Shown piece after piece: positions 42,262 through 51,946 of a DNA stretch of 64,000 bases (position 1 is the stretch's first letter; each line of letters begins with the position of its first letter). The notes under the pieces were generated by a model. The model made no database searches. It was not told where the DNA came from and saw only the letters and a list, made by a program, of their open reading frames with translations. Origin of the DNA: Sneathiella limimaris (GTDB lineage: Bacteria; Pseudomonadota; Alphaproteobacteria; Sneathiellales; Sneathiellaceae); the NCBI RefSeq assembly GCF_012932565.1, contig NZ_JABBYJ010000001.1:1612001-1676000 (forward strand), written 5' to 3'. Both the position numbers and the translations under genes were made by a program.

Positions 42262-43332
42262 TCAGCTTATAAGCGGAAGTCTGTGTTGCGCGGTGTCTTT
42301 CTTTGAGTAGTCCCGATATATATCAATGGTGATCTCTGACTGACCCAGCGTGAAGATACCGGTGGCCAGAGTTTGACCGTAATCATCGCCCCCATCTTTT
42401 GGCATCCGCAAGATTTCCTCGCCACTCTTCTGATCAAAGAGGATGTTCTTTGGATCAGGATACGGGGTTTCCAGGGCCTCGACGAGAGCTTCTGAACGGC
42501 ATTGACGATTACCGGAAGAAGTCGTGATCTCTTGATCGATGCCTTTAAATTCCTCAAACACGAGATGGTTAGCATGTGTTGAGGGTGCGCCGGAGACTTC
42601 CTTGATGGCGCAGCCGCTCGCCGGTGCCTCAACTGAGAGGAATTTTTCTTCTTTGGCGGATCCGAGATTATGATGGAAGCCAGACGCTCGGTCTTTTCGT
42701 TTTAGGTGAGATATGGCTTCGTCCATGCTGCTGCTGCCAAGGATCGCACGGCAGATGAAATGACGGGGTAGGCCAGGTTTCAGATCATGTACCCGGATGT
42801 TGTTAATGGTTTGCACAATGCCTGCAGAGTTAGCCCCCATGGAATGTCCAGCGATCATGCCGGGATACAGAAAGCTCTCAAAAGCGGGACCGTTTGAGGG
42901 ATTTGCCTTCAGCCAGAAACAATGCCCTTCGTAATCGAAGGAGCCGTCCTCATTATGGGCGATCATTCCGGGATTACCATCTGCGGGTGGGATGATGACA
43001 GAGGTGCAGCCTTCGGCAAGATTGGCAGCCATTTCCGGTGAAATATCATCCGGCCAGCGCAGATCCCCCCGGCAATTCCAGATGAAGGCCCGCTCAAAAC
43101 CAATGTCCATTCCTTCGGCCAGTCCACGTAATTCTTCCATAAAGGCGGGATAGACGTCCTTGGTTAGGGACATCATTTGCTTGATATAGTCACTACCGGT
43201 CCATCTCCGTTCAGCCGCCACAAACTCTTCATTATGGATACTGATGGATTGGACTGTGGCTTTAATGGCAGTTCCGATTTGATGACCAAGTTCAAAAGGA
43301 GTGCCGGAGGCTTCGATGAGAGAGAGGGGCAT
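42262..43332 (-). CDS. C45-family autoproteolytic acyltransferase/hydrolase
   Basis: A 356-residue Ntn-hydrolase of the acyl-CoA:6-aminopenicillanate acyltransferase family. The N-terminal part has SGTPFELGHQIG. The self-cleavage site is GCTSVIIPP, where Cys109 becomes the N-terminal nucleophile, followed by IAHNEDGS. Such enzymes cleave or transfer acyl groups from amides; substrate unknown. The ATG at 43332 is used, since the frame upstream begins with TTG. Confidence 0.88.
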   Translation of the reverse strand: MPLSLIEASGTPFELGHQIGTAIKATVQSISIHNEEFVAAERRWTGSDYIKQMMSLTKDVYPAFMEELRGLAEGMDIGFERAFIWNCRGDLRWPDDISPEMAANLAEGCTSVIIPPADGNPGMIAHNEDGSFDYEGHCFWLKANPSNGPAFESFLYPGMIAGHSMGANSAGIVQTINNIRVHDLKPGLPRHFICRAILGSSSMDEAISHLKRKDRASGFHHNLGSAKEEKFLSVEAPASGCAIKEVSGAPSTHANHLVFEEFKGIDQEITTSSGNRQCRSEALVEALETPYPDPKNILFDQKSGEEILRMPKDGGDDYGQTLATGIFTLGQSEITIDIYRDYSKKDTAQHRLPLIS

Positions 43333-43437
43333 GGTGCGAAGGAAACTCTTTTCGTGATTGAAGATAAAAAATTTAGCCAAAGAATGGGGTAAGTTCTAGC
43401 CTAAATGAAAACATTCAAAACTTTAGGGCTGCTGGCA

Positions 43438-44304
43438 TCAGGTGCCGGCGATTAGAATGACCCCGACACCGACGACGGTGGTGAGAATGCCAAGGGCTTG
43501 GCGCACATTCCAGGAAGCTGTTTTAAAGACCAGCGAGCTGAGCAGAAGGGTGGCTAACGGGTAGGTGGCAATGAGAGGGGAGACTTCGGCCACCTCTCCA
43601 ATATTCAGGGCACTATAGGTCAGCAGGACCGCGACGCCATTGACCAGACCGGCAGAGATAAACCAGGGGCTGCCAGGAGAAGTCCAAATTGCCCGGCTGT
43701 TGCCGCGCTTGAAGACAAAATAGGCAGAGAGCATGATGGCAGAGACAATATAGCCGATGGTGCCTGCTACAAGTGGTTCAGGCCAGTAGCTAAGTCCCCA
43801 CTTGATACCGGGTTGAGTGATGCCCCTTACAAAAGCCCCGCCAAGCGGCAGCAGCAGCGCGATATAAGGCCATGGTTTGTCACTGGCAAGGCGGGTGAAA
43901 GTCAGCAACGTGGCGCCAATGATGACGATGCCAATCCCGGCAACCTGATAGACCCCGATCTGCTCCCCCAGGACAAGAACACCTAAAAAGACCGCAAAGA
44001 CGGGCGTCAAATTGCCGATGGCACTGGTGATATTGGGGCCAAGTTGGGCGTTACTGGCAAAGACGAGCAGCGTGACAGAGGCCGGAAACATGAGGCCAAT
44101 GGCAATGAAGATCCAGATCGCGGTCATATTGAACTGGCTGAAATCGACCTGAACACCAGAGAGCAGGGTAAACAGAACAGCAGCAACTGGTGCTGTAATG
44201 GCAGCCCCCTGAAGTGGGGACAGGTATCGAAGGCCCAGCTGGATTAGGACCAATCCAAGTCCGTAGCAGAAGGCCGCACCCAAAGCCAGAAACCAGGCAA
44301 GCAT
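43438..44304 (-). CDS. EamA/DMT-family transporter
   Basis: A 288-residue inner-membrane protein with ten helices in two EamA repeats (ALGAAFCYGLGLVLIQLGLRYLSPL; QLGPNITSAIGNLTPVFAVFLGVLVLGEQIG). It is a metabolite exporter of unknown substrate. No regulator is adjacent. It is the third EamA protein within 12 kb, but the three are not close copies. Confidence 0.9.
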   Translation of the reverse strand: MLAWFLALGAAFCYGLGLVLIQLGLRYLSPLQGAAITAPVAAVLFTLLSGVQVDFSQFNMTAIWIFIAIGLMFPASVTLLVFASNAQLGPNITSAIGNLTPVFAVFLGVLVLGEQIGVYQVAGIGIVIIGATLLTFTRLASDKPWPYIALLLPLGGAFVRGITQPGIKWGLSYWPEPLVAGTIGYIVSAIMLSAYFVFKRGNSRAIWTSPGSPWFISAGLVNGVAVLLTYSALNIGEVAEVSPLIATYPLATLLLSSLVFKTASWNVRQALGILTTVVGVGVILIAGT

Positions 44305-44421
44305 AACAGAGAACTTTCAGTTAGATATCCCGCCGATTTTGTTTTTATTTGCGCGGGCTTTTTCAATTGTACTTGGTTCAGGGTAGCAGAGTTTCTTAAA
44401 CCCTGCCAAGGCCAATGTCCG

Positions 44422-45324
44422 TCAATCGGGGAAGTCGTCAGCAAGCGCACGCCTTGCCAGTTTTTCGTAGTCTTTTCTGAACACGTTGGGTGACCAAGTC
44501 AGTGAAGGAGTGACAAAGTCGGCAGTTGATCGGAGCTTTAAAACCGCGCTGGAAATATCACTCATGGTTTTATGTGTGATACCGTTTTTGGAACATCCGA
44601 CATAGGCAACAGTTTCATTAGGTTCATTTTGAATAGGGAGCAATGAGAGTTCATGCTCTTCACCGCTTGAAAGCGCGATGTTGTAAATTTCAAGAGGAGA
44701 GCCCAAGAGCCCTGAAAGGCGGCCTGCCAGCAATTGTTTTGCTCGCAAATTGAAACGCGGCATTCCGCGATGCAGTCTGAGATTCTCGTTCTCCTCATGC
44801 CTCAAATCACGGAGCATTGTGTCGAGCGATGGGGAATATGATCTATCCTGCATGACAAAGAGGCTAAAAGTCTCGTTTTGGAGAAGTGCCTTGAGGTCCA
44901 GCTTTCCCGCCTCGTCTCGATAGGGCGCGAGTTTTTCCAAATTGGATTTGGTTGTCACCAGGCTTGTCGGCTGGGCTAGGAGTGCAGCCGGTGAGAAATG
45001 CATGAATGTTTCCCGGATCGGGGTTTTCAGGATACCCATAAAACAGAAACGCGAGTCGCCTTTGAGTTCCTCAACAACGCGGGGAAGGCTCATGCTGATT
45101 TGTCGGTGATTATAATCTGACAGCTCCGCCATGAGCAGGCGCAAACGAACATCCATGATGCCCATGCCTTTATTCGCACCAGAGGTAATCCAGACGGGAA
45201 ATTCGTCCACAATGCCCCAAATGATAGTCTTTTTCTCATGAGCTAAGGAAAGGGTCGCTGACAGCAGTAACCAACTGAAGGCAGCCAGGCAACAGGCGAG
45301 AAGCCGCGCAAAGAGATAAGACAT
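44422..45324 (-). CDS. Periplasmic solute-binding-like protein (type II PBP fold)
   Basis: A 300-residue exported protein with a signal peptide (about 1-28, LLSATLSLAHE). The mature start KTIIWGIVDEFPVWITSGANKGMGIMDVRLRLL is the first lobe of an SBP_bac_3-like fold, as in orphan proteins of the TIGR02285 type. No permease or ATPase is adjacent, so a sensory rather than transport role is possible. ATG at 45324 follows ggtgag. Confidence 0.75.
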   Translation of the reverse strand: MSYLFARLLACCLAAFSWLLLSATLSLAHEKKTIIWGIVDEFPVWITSGANKGMGIMDVRLRLLMAELSDYNHRQISMSLPRVVEELKGDSRFCFMGILKTPIRETFMHFSPAALLAQPTSLVTTKSNLEKLAPYRDEAGKLDLKALLQNETFSLFVMQDRSYSPSLDTMLRDLRHEENENLRLHRGMPRFNLRAKQLLAGRLSGLLGSPLEIYNIALSSGEEHELSLLPIQNEPNETVAYVGCSKNGITHKTMSDISSAVLKLRSTADFVTPSLTWSPNVFRKDYEKLARRALADDFPD

Positions 45325-45354
45325 TTTACTCACCATACATAGCCCAACTAACAA

Positions 45355-45665
45355 CTTCAGGTCTCAGCGCTTTCACCGCAATTGTTTTGGTCAAACCTTC
45401 TCTGGCCTTCAAAAAGCAAGGCAAAGGGAAGGCCAAAGTAACAGACCGTTAGTTTACGTAAAGCAGCTTAAAAATAGGTAAAATTTTGGAGTTTCGAATT
45501 CATATCATTTGGATTTCAAAAGTCATATTAGAGCTTTCGAAAGTTGCGCCCGTAACAAATTTGAAAAAATACCGCAATAAAAGAGAAATCGTCCAAATCT
45601 AGTTTCTTCAGCGATGTCATTATCAGGCGATCTTCTATCAGGGGCGGTCGCTTTTTCAGTTCAAG
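45355..45665. other. Divergent intergenic region upstream of the ugp operon
   Basis: About 310 bp, AT-rich near the middle. At 45491-45530 it holds weak 11-bp-phased repeats (GTTTCGA, ATATCAT, ATTTCAA, CATATTA) that could be a degenerate Pho box for ugp. No open frame with a start is seen. Confidence 0.35.
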
Positions 45666-46769
45666 GTGTCGCAATTGAAGTCAATCACGTTTGACCGTGT
45701 CGTTAAATCATGGGCTGATGCTGTTGCTGTCAACAGGATCAGCTTCACCGTACCAGAAGGGAGTTTTACCGTACTTCTGGGGCCTTCAGGCTGTGGGAAA
45801 TCCACAACGCTTCGCCTCTTGGCCGGGCTTGAGGACTGTAGCGGGGGACAAATTTTGATTGATGGTGAGGATGTGACCCATCAGGGACCGTCTTCGCGGA
45901 ATCTCTCAATGGTATTCCAGTCCTATGCCTTGTTTCCTCACCTGAGTGTGGCGGAAAATATCCTGTTTGGACAAAAGATCCGCAAGGTCTCCAAAGCAGA
46001 CCAGCAAGCCCAGCTGCAGAAAACGGCAAGCCTTCTTAATTTGCAAGGATTGCTGGATCGGAAGCCTTCTCAGCTATCTGGTGGACAGCAGCAAAGGGTT
46101 GCCCTCGGCCGTGCGATCATATCTGAAAAACCGATCTGCCTAATGGATGAGCCGCTGTCCAACCTGGATGCAAAACTGCGTCACGAGATGCGCGTTGAAA
46201 TCCGGGAATTGCAGCAGAAACTTGGCATTACGATGGTCTATGTGACCCACGACCAGGTGGAGGCGATCAGCATGGCGGACCAGATTGTCCTGCTGAATAA
46301 TGGGCAGATTGAGCAAATCGCCACCCCAACCGAAATTTATCAAAACCCAGCGACAGCTTTTACGGCCCGATTTATTGGCACGCCGCCGATGAACCTTCTC
46401 TCTCTTGAGAATTCAGAAGGTGTTTTTGGCGTTTCGGGAAGCAATGAAAAAATCGCTGAGGTCCGGAGCGAAGGTGCGCCGGAAAAGCTAGTGATGGGTG
46501 TGCGCCCGGAAGATGTCCTTGTTGGTGAGCAGGGGATCCGGGCGACAGTTATCAGCTCGGAATTTTTGGGGGCCGATACCTTGGTGGATTGCCGGATCGG
46601 CACTGAAACCCTGACCCTCAGAACAGATAAAAACAAAAATTTTGCGCAGGGCGAGAGCCTTTTCCTGTCTTGGAAAGAGGACGACCTGCATGTCTTTGAT
46701 GCGAATTCGGGTTCCCGTCTGGAGAAATCAGACCTGTTCGGAAACCTGCAATACCGGGCACATGCCTGA
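45666..46769 (+). CDS. ugpC: Glycerol-3-phosphate-type ABC transporter ATP-binding protein (UgpC-like)
   Basis: A 367-residue ATPase of the MalK/UgpC class with a GTG start. Walker A GPSGCGKST, signature LSGGQQQR, Walker B ICLMDEP and H-loop VTHD are intact. The C-terminal TOBE domain has MGVRPEDV. It energises import through UgpA and UgpE at the inner membrane. It is first in a ugpC-B-A-E operon, with ugpB 29 bp downstream. The linked phoX supports a phosphate-scavenging role; MalK-type sugar import is the alternative. Confidence 0.88.
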   Translation: MSQLKSITFDRVVKSWADAVAVNRISFTVPEGSFTVLLGPSGCGKSTTLRLLAGLEDCSGGQILIDGEDVTHQGPSSRNLSMVFQSYALFPHLSVAENILFGQKIRKVSKADQQAQLQKTASLLNLQGLLDRKPSQLSGGQQQRVALGRAIISEKPICLMDEPLSNLDAKLRHEMRVEIRELQQKLGITMVYVTHDQVEAISMADQIVLLNNGQIEQIATPTEIYQNPATAFTARFIGTPPMNLLSLENSEGVFGVSGSNEKIAEVRSEGAPEKLVMGVRPEDVLVGEQGIRATVISSEFLGADTLVDCRIGTETLTLRTDKNKNFAQGESLFLSWKEDDLHVFDANSGSRLEKSDLFGNLQYRAHA

Positions 46770-46798
46770 CCTGTTACCTAACCGATTTGAGAGAGACA

Positions 46799-48088
46799 AT
46801 GTTAAAACTAGCGAAAAAAATGGGACTGGGCGTAGCTGCTACCGCCGTGACCTTAATGGCGTCTTCGGCAGCTTTTGCTGTAGATCTGCAATTCTATTTT
46901 CCGGTGGCTGTTGGCGGTAAGGCCGCAAAAACCATTGAAAGCCTGACATCTGAGTATGTGAAGAACAACCCAGATGTAACTATCGATGCGGTTTACGCCG
47001 GCTCTTATCAGGACACAGTCACCAAGGCGCTGACAGCTGTTCGGGGTGGCAAGCCACCTCAGCTGTCCGTGATCCTGTCTGTGGACATGTTTACCCTGAT
47101 CGATGAGGGTGCGATCGTTGCCGTTGATGACCTGATCAGCACTGATGAAGAGAAGAAATGGCTGAAAGGTTTCTATCCTGCATTTATGGAAAACAGTCAA
47201 ACGGGTGGCAAGACTTACGGCATTCCATTTCAGCGGTCCACTCCGGTTTTATACTGGAACAAGGAAGCTTTCAAAAAGGCAGGTCTTGATCCAAATAAGG
47301 CCCCTGCAACCTGGGAAGAAATGGTTGAGATGGGCAAGAAGCTGACCGTAAAAGATGCGTCTGGCAACGTCACTCAATGGGGTGTTCGCATTCCATCATC
47401 CGGCTTTCCTTACTGGCTATTTCAGGGCCTGACCACACAGAATGATGTGATCCTCGCCAACTCCGAAGGCAACAAAACCAACTTTGACGATCCAAAAGTT
47501 GTTGAAGCCCTTCAATATATGGTTGATCTTTCCACCAAGCATAAAGTGATGGGCCCAGGTATTCTGGAATGGGGAACAACACCGAAGGCTTTCTTTGAGG
47601 GTCAGACAGCCATGATGTGGACATCCACAGGTAACCTGACCAATGTTCGCAACAATGCCCCGTTTGATTTCGGCGTGGCCATGCTGCCAGCCAATAAACG
47701 CCGCGGTGCGCCAACAGGTGGTGGTAACTTCTACATCTTCGAAGGCTCCTCTGATGAGCAGAAGAAAGCGTCCCTTGATTTCGTGAAATGGATCACCGCG
47801 CCGGAACAGGCTGCAAAATGGACGATTGCAACAGGCTATGTTGCCCCGCGTCCGGATGCTTGGGAAACTCCTGCAATGAAGGCCTATGTGAAAGACTTCC
47901 CACCAGCCCTCGTCGCGCGTGACCAGTTGGAATATGCCGTTGCGGAGCTCTCCACATTTGAAAACCAGCGGGTTACTAAAATCTTCAATGAAGCGCTGGA
48001 AACCGTCATCACAGGTAAGATGGATGCCGCCTCTGCGTTGAAGGATGCCCAGCAGAAAGCTGATCGCGTTCTGAAGGCTTATCGCTAA
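46799..48088 (+). CDS. ugpB: Glycerol-3-phosphate-binding protein (UgpB-like)
   Basis: A 429-residue periplasmic binding protein with a signal peptide (about 1-26, cleavage near AFA/VDL). The mature protein shares UgpB landmarks: the start DLQFYFPVAVGG, STPVLYWNKEAFKKAGLDP, MMWTSTGNLTNVRNNAPFDFGVAMLP and GGGNFYIF. It captures glycerol-3-phosphate or its diesters in the periplasm and delivers them to UgpAE. The start ATG at 46799 has a gagag RBS; an in-frame TTG lies 12 bp upstream. Confidence 0.9.
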   Translation: MLKLAKKMGLGVAATAVTLMASSAAFAVDLQFYFPVAVGGKAAKTIESLTSEYVKNNPDVTIDAVYAGSYQDTVTKALTAVRGGKPPQLSVILSVDMFTLIDEGAIVAVDDLISTDEEKKWLKGFYPAFMENSQTGGKTYGIPFQRSTPVLYWNKEAFKKAGLDPNKAPATWEEMVEMGKKLTVKDASGNVTQWGVRIPSSGFPYWLFQGLTTQNDVILANSEGNKTNFDDPKVVEALQYMVDLSTKHKVMGPGILEWGTTPKAFFEGQTAMMWTSTGNLTNVRNNAPFDFGVAMLPANKRRGAPTGGGNFYIFEGSSDEQKKASLDFVKWITAPEQAAKWTIATGYVAPRPDAWETPAMKAYVKDFPPALVARDQLEYAVAELSTFENQRVTKIFNEALETVITGKMDAASALKDAQQKADRVLKAYR

Positions 48089-48154
48089 GAACTCAGCTTT
48101 GGGTCAGGGCGTTCCTCTCCCTGTCGTCCTGACCCAGTTTTTCTTGAGGTTTAT

Positions 48155-49030
48155 ATGTTACACCGCCCCGCCCGGTTATATGGATGGTTGCTGGTTTTGC
48201 CAGCGTTGGTCTTGCTGTTTGCATTTACCCACTATCCGACTATTGCCACGATCTGGAACAGTTTCTTCACGACGCCAAAGGGAAGCCGTCCGGCCAGGTT
48301 TATTGGGCTGGATAACTACGAATATTTATTGACCGACAGTGTTTTCTGGCAGGTCCTTTGGAATAACGCGATCTACGCTTTTGGCACCATTCCGCTTTCT
48401 ATCATCCTGTCATTGGCCATGGCCCTTTGGGTGAACGGTCATATCCGGGGCCGGGCCTTTGTTCGCATGGCCTATTTCACGCCAACCGTATTGCCGTTGA
48501 TTGCTGTCGCAAATATCTGGATGTTTTTTTATACGCCCGGCTTTGGACTGATCTCCCAAATTCAGGCGTTTCTGGGTTTTCCCTCACAGAACTGGCTCGG
48601 TGATCCGGACAGTGTTCTTTACGCCGTCATGGCGGTGGCGATCTGGAAGGAAGCGGGGTTTTTCATGATTTTCTATCTGGCTGCCCTGCAAGCTATCCCA
48701 CCCAGCCTGCATGAAGCTGGAAAAATTGAAGGCGCGAGCAGGTGGTATATGTTCTGGCGGATTACATTCCCGCTCTTGATGCCCACAACATTATTTGTTT
48801 CCATCAACGCAGTGATCAATTCGTTTCGCCTGATTGACCATATTTTCGTGATGACCAATGGTGGTCCGAATAATTCCAGTTCCCTGCTGCTATTCTACAT
48901 TTATGAAACCGCGTTCAAATTCTGGGATACGTCCTATGGCGCGACGCTGACGACGGTTCTATTGCTGATACTGGGGTTGATAGCGGTTGGTCAGTTCTAT
49001 TTGATGGACCGGAAGGTACATTACCAATGA
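48155..49030 (+). CDS. ugpA: Glycerol-3-phosphate ABC transporter permease (UgpA-like)
   Basis: A 291-residue inner-membrane permease with six helices. The EAA loop that contacts the ATPase reads EAGKIEGASRWYMFWRITFPLLMP. LPALVLLFAFTHYPTIATIWNSFF opens the protein as in UgpA. It overlaps ugpE by 4 bp (ATGA), so the two permease subunits are made together. Confidence 0.92.
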   Translation: MLHRPARLYGWLLVLPALVLLFAFTHYPTIATIWNSFFTTPKGSRPARFIGLDNYEYLLTDSVFWQVLWNNAIYAFGTIPLSIILSLAMALWVNGHIRGRAFVRMAYFTPTVLPLIAVANIWMFFYTPGFGLISQIQAFLGFPSQNWLGDPDSVLYAVMAVAIWKEAGFFMIFYLAALQAIPPSLHEAGKIEGASRWYMFWRITFPLLMPTTLFVSINAVINSFRLIDHIFVMTNGGPNNSSSLLLFYIYETAFKFWDTSYGATLTTVLLLILGLIAVGQFYLMDRKVHYQ

Positions 49031-49872
49031 GTGACATGACTGAGATTTCATCTGCCCGCCGTTCGTTTGACTATGACAGGCTGCTTCATAACGTTGGGGC
49101 GTGGACATTGGCATTACTATGGTTTTTGCCACTTTTTTATGCCTTCTGGACAGCCATTCACCCGACGGCCTATTCGGCGAGTTTTGACCTCTTCGCGCCA
49201 TTGACATTCGAGAATTTCCAGAAAGCCTGGAACGCAGCTCCCTTTGCGCGGTATTTCCTCAATACGGTCATGCTGGTGACGTTGATTTTGGCAGCTCAGC
49301 TTGTGCTCTGTACCCTTGCGGCTTTTGCGTTTGCCCGCTTCGAATTTCCGGGCAAGAACCTTCTGTTTGTACTTGTTCTGCTGCAGCTGCTGGTGATGCC
49401 TGACATTCTGATTGTCGAGAACTATCAGACTATGGGAAAACTCGGGCTCATTGACACCATTACTGCAATCGGGTTGCCCTATATGGCTTCTGGTTTCGGG
49501 ATTTTCCTGCTCCGTCAGACGTTCAAGACAGTACCTATAGAGCTGGAAGAAGCAGCAAAGGTGGAAGGCGCTAATCTCCTGCAAATTCTCTGGAAGGTTT
49601 ATGTGCCGCTTGCCATGCCCGTATATCTGGCTTACGGACTGGTTTCCGTCAGTCATCACTGGAACAATTATATCTGGCCGCTCATTGTCACCAACTCGGA
49701 AGAGACACGACCGCTGACAGTAGGACTTAGTATTTTTGCATCCATCGATCAGGGAGTGGACTGGGCGCTGATCAATGCGGCGACCCTGATGACATCGGCG
49801 CCGTTGTTGATTGCTTTTTTGCTATTTCAACGGCAATTCGTGCAGTCTTTCATGCGCTCCGGGATCAAGTGA
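49027..49872 (+). CDS. ugpE: Glycerol-3-phosphate ABC transporter permease (UgpE-like)
   Basis: A 281-residue inner-membrane permease, partner of UgpA. EAA loop: EEAAKVEGANLLQILWKVYVPLAMP. The motif SHHWNNYIWPLIVTNSEETRPLTVGL is typical of UgpE and MalG-like proteins. It is the last transport gene of the operon; phoX starts 124 bp downstream behind a Pho-box array, so it has its own promoter. Confidence 0.92.
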   Translation: MSDMTEISSARRSFDYDRLLHNVGAWTLALLWFLPLFYAFWTAIHPTAYSASFDLFAPLTFENFQKAWNAAPFARYFLNTVMLVTLILAAQLVLCTLAAFAFARFEFPGKNLLFVLVLLQLLVMPDILIVENYQTMGKLGLIDTITAIGLPYMASGFGIFLLRQTFKTVPIELEEAAKVEGANLLQILWKVYVPLAMPVYLAYGLVSVSHHWNNYIWPLIVTNSEETRPLTVGLSIFASIDQGVDWALINAATLMTSAPLLIAFLLFQRQFVQSFMRSGIK

Positions 49873-49906
49873 TCCTGTAGACGCTTTGATCCGTATTTCT
49901 TTCATC

Positions 49907-49946
49907 CTGAAGCGGGACTTTCATCAATCTGAAAAGAAACTGTCAC
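49907..49946 (+). promoter_or_regulatory. Pho-box array upstream of phoX
   Basis: Four 7-mers at 11-bp spacing: CTGAAGC (49907), CTTTCAT (49918), CTGAAAA (49929), CTGTCAC (49940), with AT-rich 4-bp gaps after the second and third. This matches the PhoB-box layout (CTGTCAT plus 4 bp, repeated). It lies 50-90 bp upstream of the phoX start. Confidence 0.75.
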
Positions 49947-49996
49947 AGCCGATCCCGATAATCCGGACCACAAAGATCCTGAGCTAGGAGGCGAAG

Positions 49997-51883
49997 ATGA
50001 TTGATCGTGAAGATCTGACTTTTGATGAATTTGATGAAATTGAAAACCCGGGTCCTGAACAGACCGACTTTGAAATCCTGACAGACAAGATGCTGGCCCG
50101 CCGCAGCTTTATGAAAGGGGGGCTTGCCCTTGGTCTGGGGTCCCTGGTTCTGGGCTCCACTGTCCTTTCCAGCCGCGATGCAATGGCAACCAGCCGTTTG
50201 GCCTTCAAGGCTGTAGCAGCCAATTCCAACGACACCATCACAGTTCCAGACGGATATGACTGGCAGGTTGTTGTCCGTTGGGGTGATCCGCTTTGGTCAA
50301 AAGGCGTGAATTTCGATCATGCCACGCGCGGAAACGGAGAAAGCCAGGAGCTGTCTTTTGGAGACAATAACGACGGTATGGCCCTCTTTACCCATGAAGG
50401 GCGCTACATTCTGGCTGTGAATAATGAATATACAAACCGGAAAATCATCTATCCTGGTAACGACGGCAAGCCAGCAACGGCCGATGATGTTCGCAAAGGC
50501 AAAGCCGCCCATGGTATTTCTGTGCTTGAGCTGTCCAATGCGGATGGATATTGGACTGTTGTAAAAGACTCAAAATATAACCGCCGTCTGACAGCAGATA
50601 GCCCAATGGAAATCACAGGTCCGGCCCGCGGACATGAGTTGCTGAAAACCGCTGCGGACCCCTCCGGTACAAAGAGCCTTGGAACCTGGAATAACTGCGG
50701 AAACGGCCGCACACCATGGGGCACGTACCTGACTTGCGAAGAGAACTTTAACGGTTATTTCTCCAGCAGTGATGAAAACTATCAGGTGGATCCAGCCTTA
50801 AAACGCTACGGCGTTGGCCTCAAAGACTGGGGCTATGGTTGGGCGATGACGGATGAGCGGTTTGATATTTCCAAGAACCCGAACGAGCCAAACCGTGCTG
50901 GTTACATCGTTGAGATTGATCCGCTGGATCCAACTTCAACACCGAAAAAACGCACCGCGCTTGGTCGGTTCAAGCATGAAAACGCGGAATTGGTCGTGGC
51001 CAATGATGGTCATGTAGTGGTTTATCTTGGCGATGACGAGCGGGGTGAGTTCCTGTATCGTTTTGTGTCCGCTGGCAAATATGTTCAAGGCGGCGACAAC
51101 AGCAATCTTCTGGAAGATGGCACGCTTTATGTGGCGAAATTTCATGAGGATGGCAAAGGCGAATGGCTTGCCCTGACCCCTGAAACAACTGGCATGAAAT
51201 CCAAGGCTGAAATCTGTATTCATACCCGGATGGCCGCTTCTGCTGTTGGTGCGACGACGATGGATCGTCCTGAATGGGTTACCTCTCATCCTTCCAAGGC
51301 TGAAGTTTACTGCGCACTCACCAATAACAAAAACCGGGGTGTGAAGCCAAATAAAGGCGGCGATGAAACCCCAGTTGGTGGTCCAAACCCACGGGAGAAA
51401 AACCTGTTTGGCCAGATTGTCCGCTGGCGCCCAGAAGGCGGCGATCACACAGCTAAAGGATTTGGTTGGGATCTGTTCGCCATGGCTGGCAACCCAGCAG
51501 TTCACAATGACCTGAGAAAGGGGTCTGCAAACATCACCGAGGAGAATATGTTCAACTCCCCGGACGGTCTGGCATTTGACAGCCAGGGCTTCCTTTGGAT
51601 CCAGACGGACGGTAACTATTCTAATGCCAAGGACTTTGCAGGTCAGGGCAACAATCAGATGCTATGCGCGGACACGGAAACCGGTGAAATCAAACGCTTC
51701 TTGGTTGGTCCAAAAGAGTGTGAGGTTACAGGTATTACCTGGAGTGCGGATCGCCGTACCATGTTTGTCGGTATTCAGCATCCTGGTGAACGTGGTGACA
51801 GCCATTTCCCAGATGGTGGTGATGCAGCGCCGCGCTCTGCCGTAATTGCCATAACCAAAAAGGACGGTAGCGTTATTGGCTAA
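49997..51883 (+). CDS. phoX: PhoX-family alkaline phosphatase (Tat-exported)
   Basis: A 628-residue PhoX (DUF839) enzyme. A Tat signal lies at residues of about 35-57 (ARRSFMKGGLALGLGSLVLGS). PhoX is a calcium/iron-dependent phosphomonoesterase in the periplasm. Family landmarks include NNEYTNRKIIYPG, WNNCGNGRTPWGTYLTCEENFNGYF, YIVEIDPLDP, RFKHENAELVV, GDDERGEFLYRFVS and NSPDGLAFDSQGFLWIQTDGN. RBS taggaggcg. With the upstream ugp operon it forms a phosphate-starvation module: PhoX frees phosphate from esters, and Ugp imports glycerol-3-phosphate. Confidence 0.95.
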   Translation: MIDREDLTFDEFDEIENPGPEQTDFEILTDKMLARRSFMKGGLALGLGSLVLGSTVLSSRDAMATSRLAFKAVAANSNDTITVPDGYDWQVVVRWGDPLWSKGVNFDHATRGNGESQELSFGDNNDGMALFTHEGRYILAVNNEYTNRKIIYPGNDGKPATADDVRKGKAAHGISVLELSNADGYWTVVKDSKYNRRLTADSPMEITGPARGHELLKTAADPSGTKSLGTWNNCGNGRTPWGTYLTCEENFNGYFSSSDENYQVDPALKRYGVGLKDWGYGWAMTDERFDISKNPNEPNRAGYIVEIDPLDPTSTPKKRTALGRFKHENAELVVANDGHVVVYLGDDERGEFLYRFVSAGKYVQGGDNSNLLEDGTLYVAKFHEDGKGEWLALTPETTGMKSKAEICIHTRMAASAVGATTMDRPEWVTSHPSKAEVYCALTNNKNRGVKPNKGGDETPVGGPNPREKNLFGQIVRWRPEGGDHTAKGFGWDLFAMAGNPAVHNDLRKGSANITEENMFNSPDGLAFDSQGFLWIQTDGNYSNAKDFAGQGNNQMLCADTETGEIKRFLVGPKECEVTGITWSADRRTMFVGIQHPGERGDSHFPDGGDAAPRSAVIAITKKDGSVIG

Positions 51884-51905
51884 CCGACCTAACTATAAAA
51901 GACTG

Positions 51906-51933
51906 ACGGGAGGCTTCTGCCTCCCGTTTTTTG
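51906..51933 (+). terminator. Rho-independent terminator after phoX
   Basis: Stem ACGGGAGGC/GCCTCCCGT (51906-51914 with 51919-51927), TTCT loop, then a T run. Confidence 0.92.
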
Positions 51934-51946
51934 TTCTGGAGTTTGA

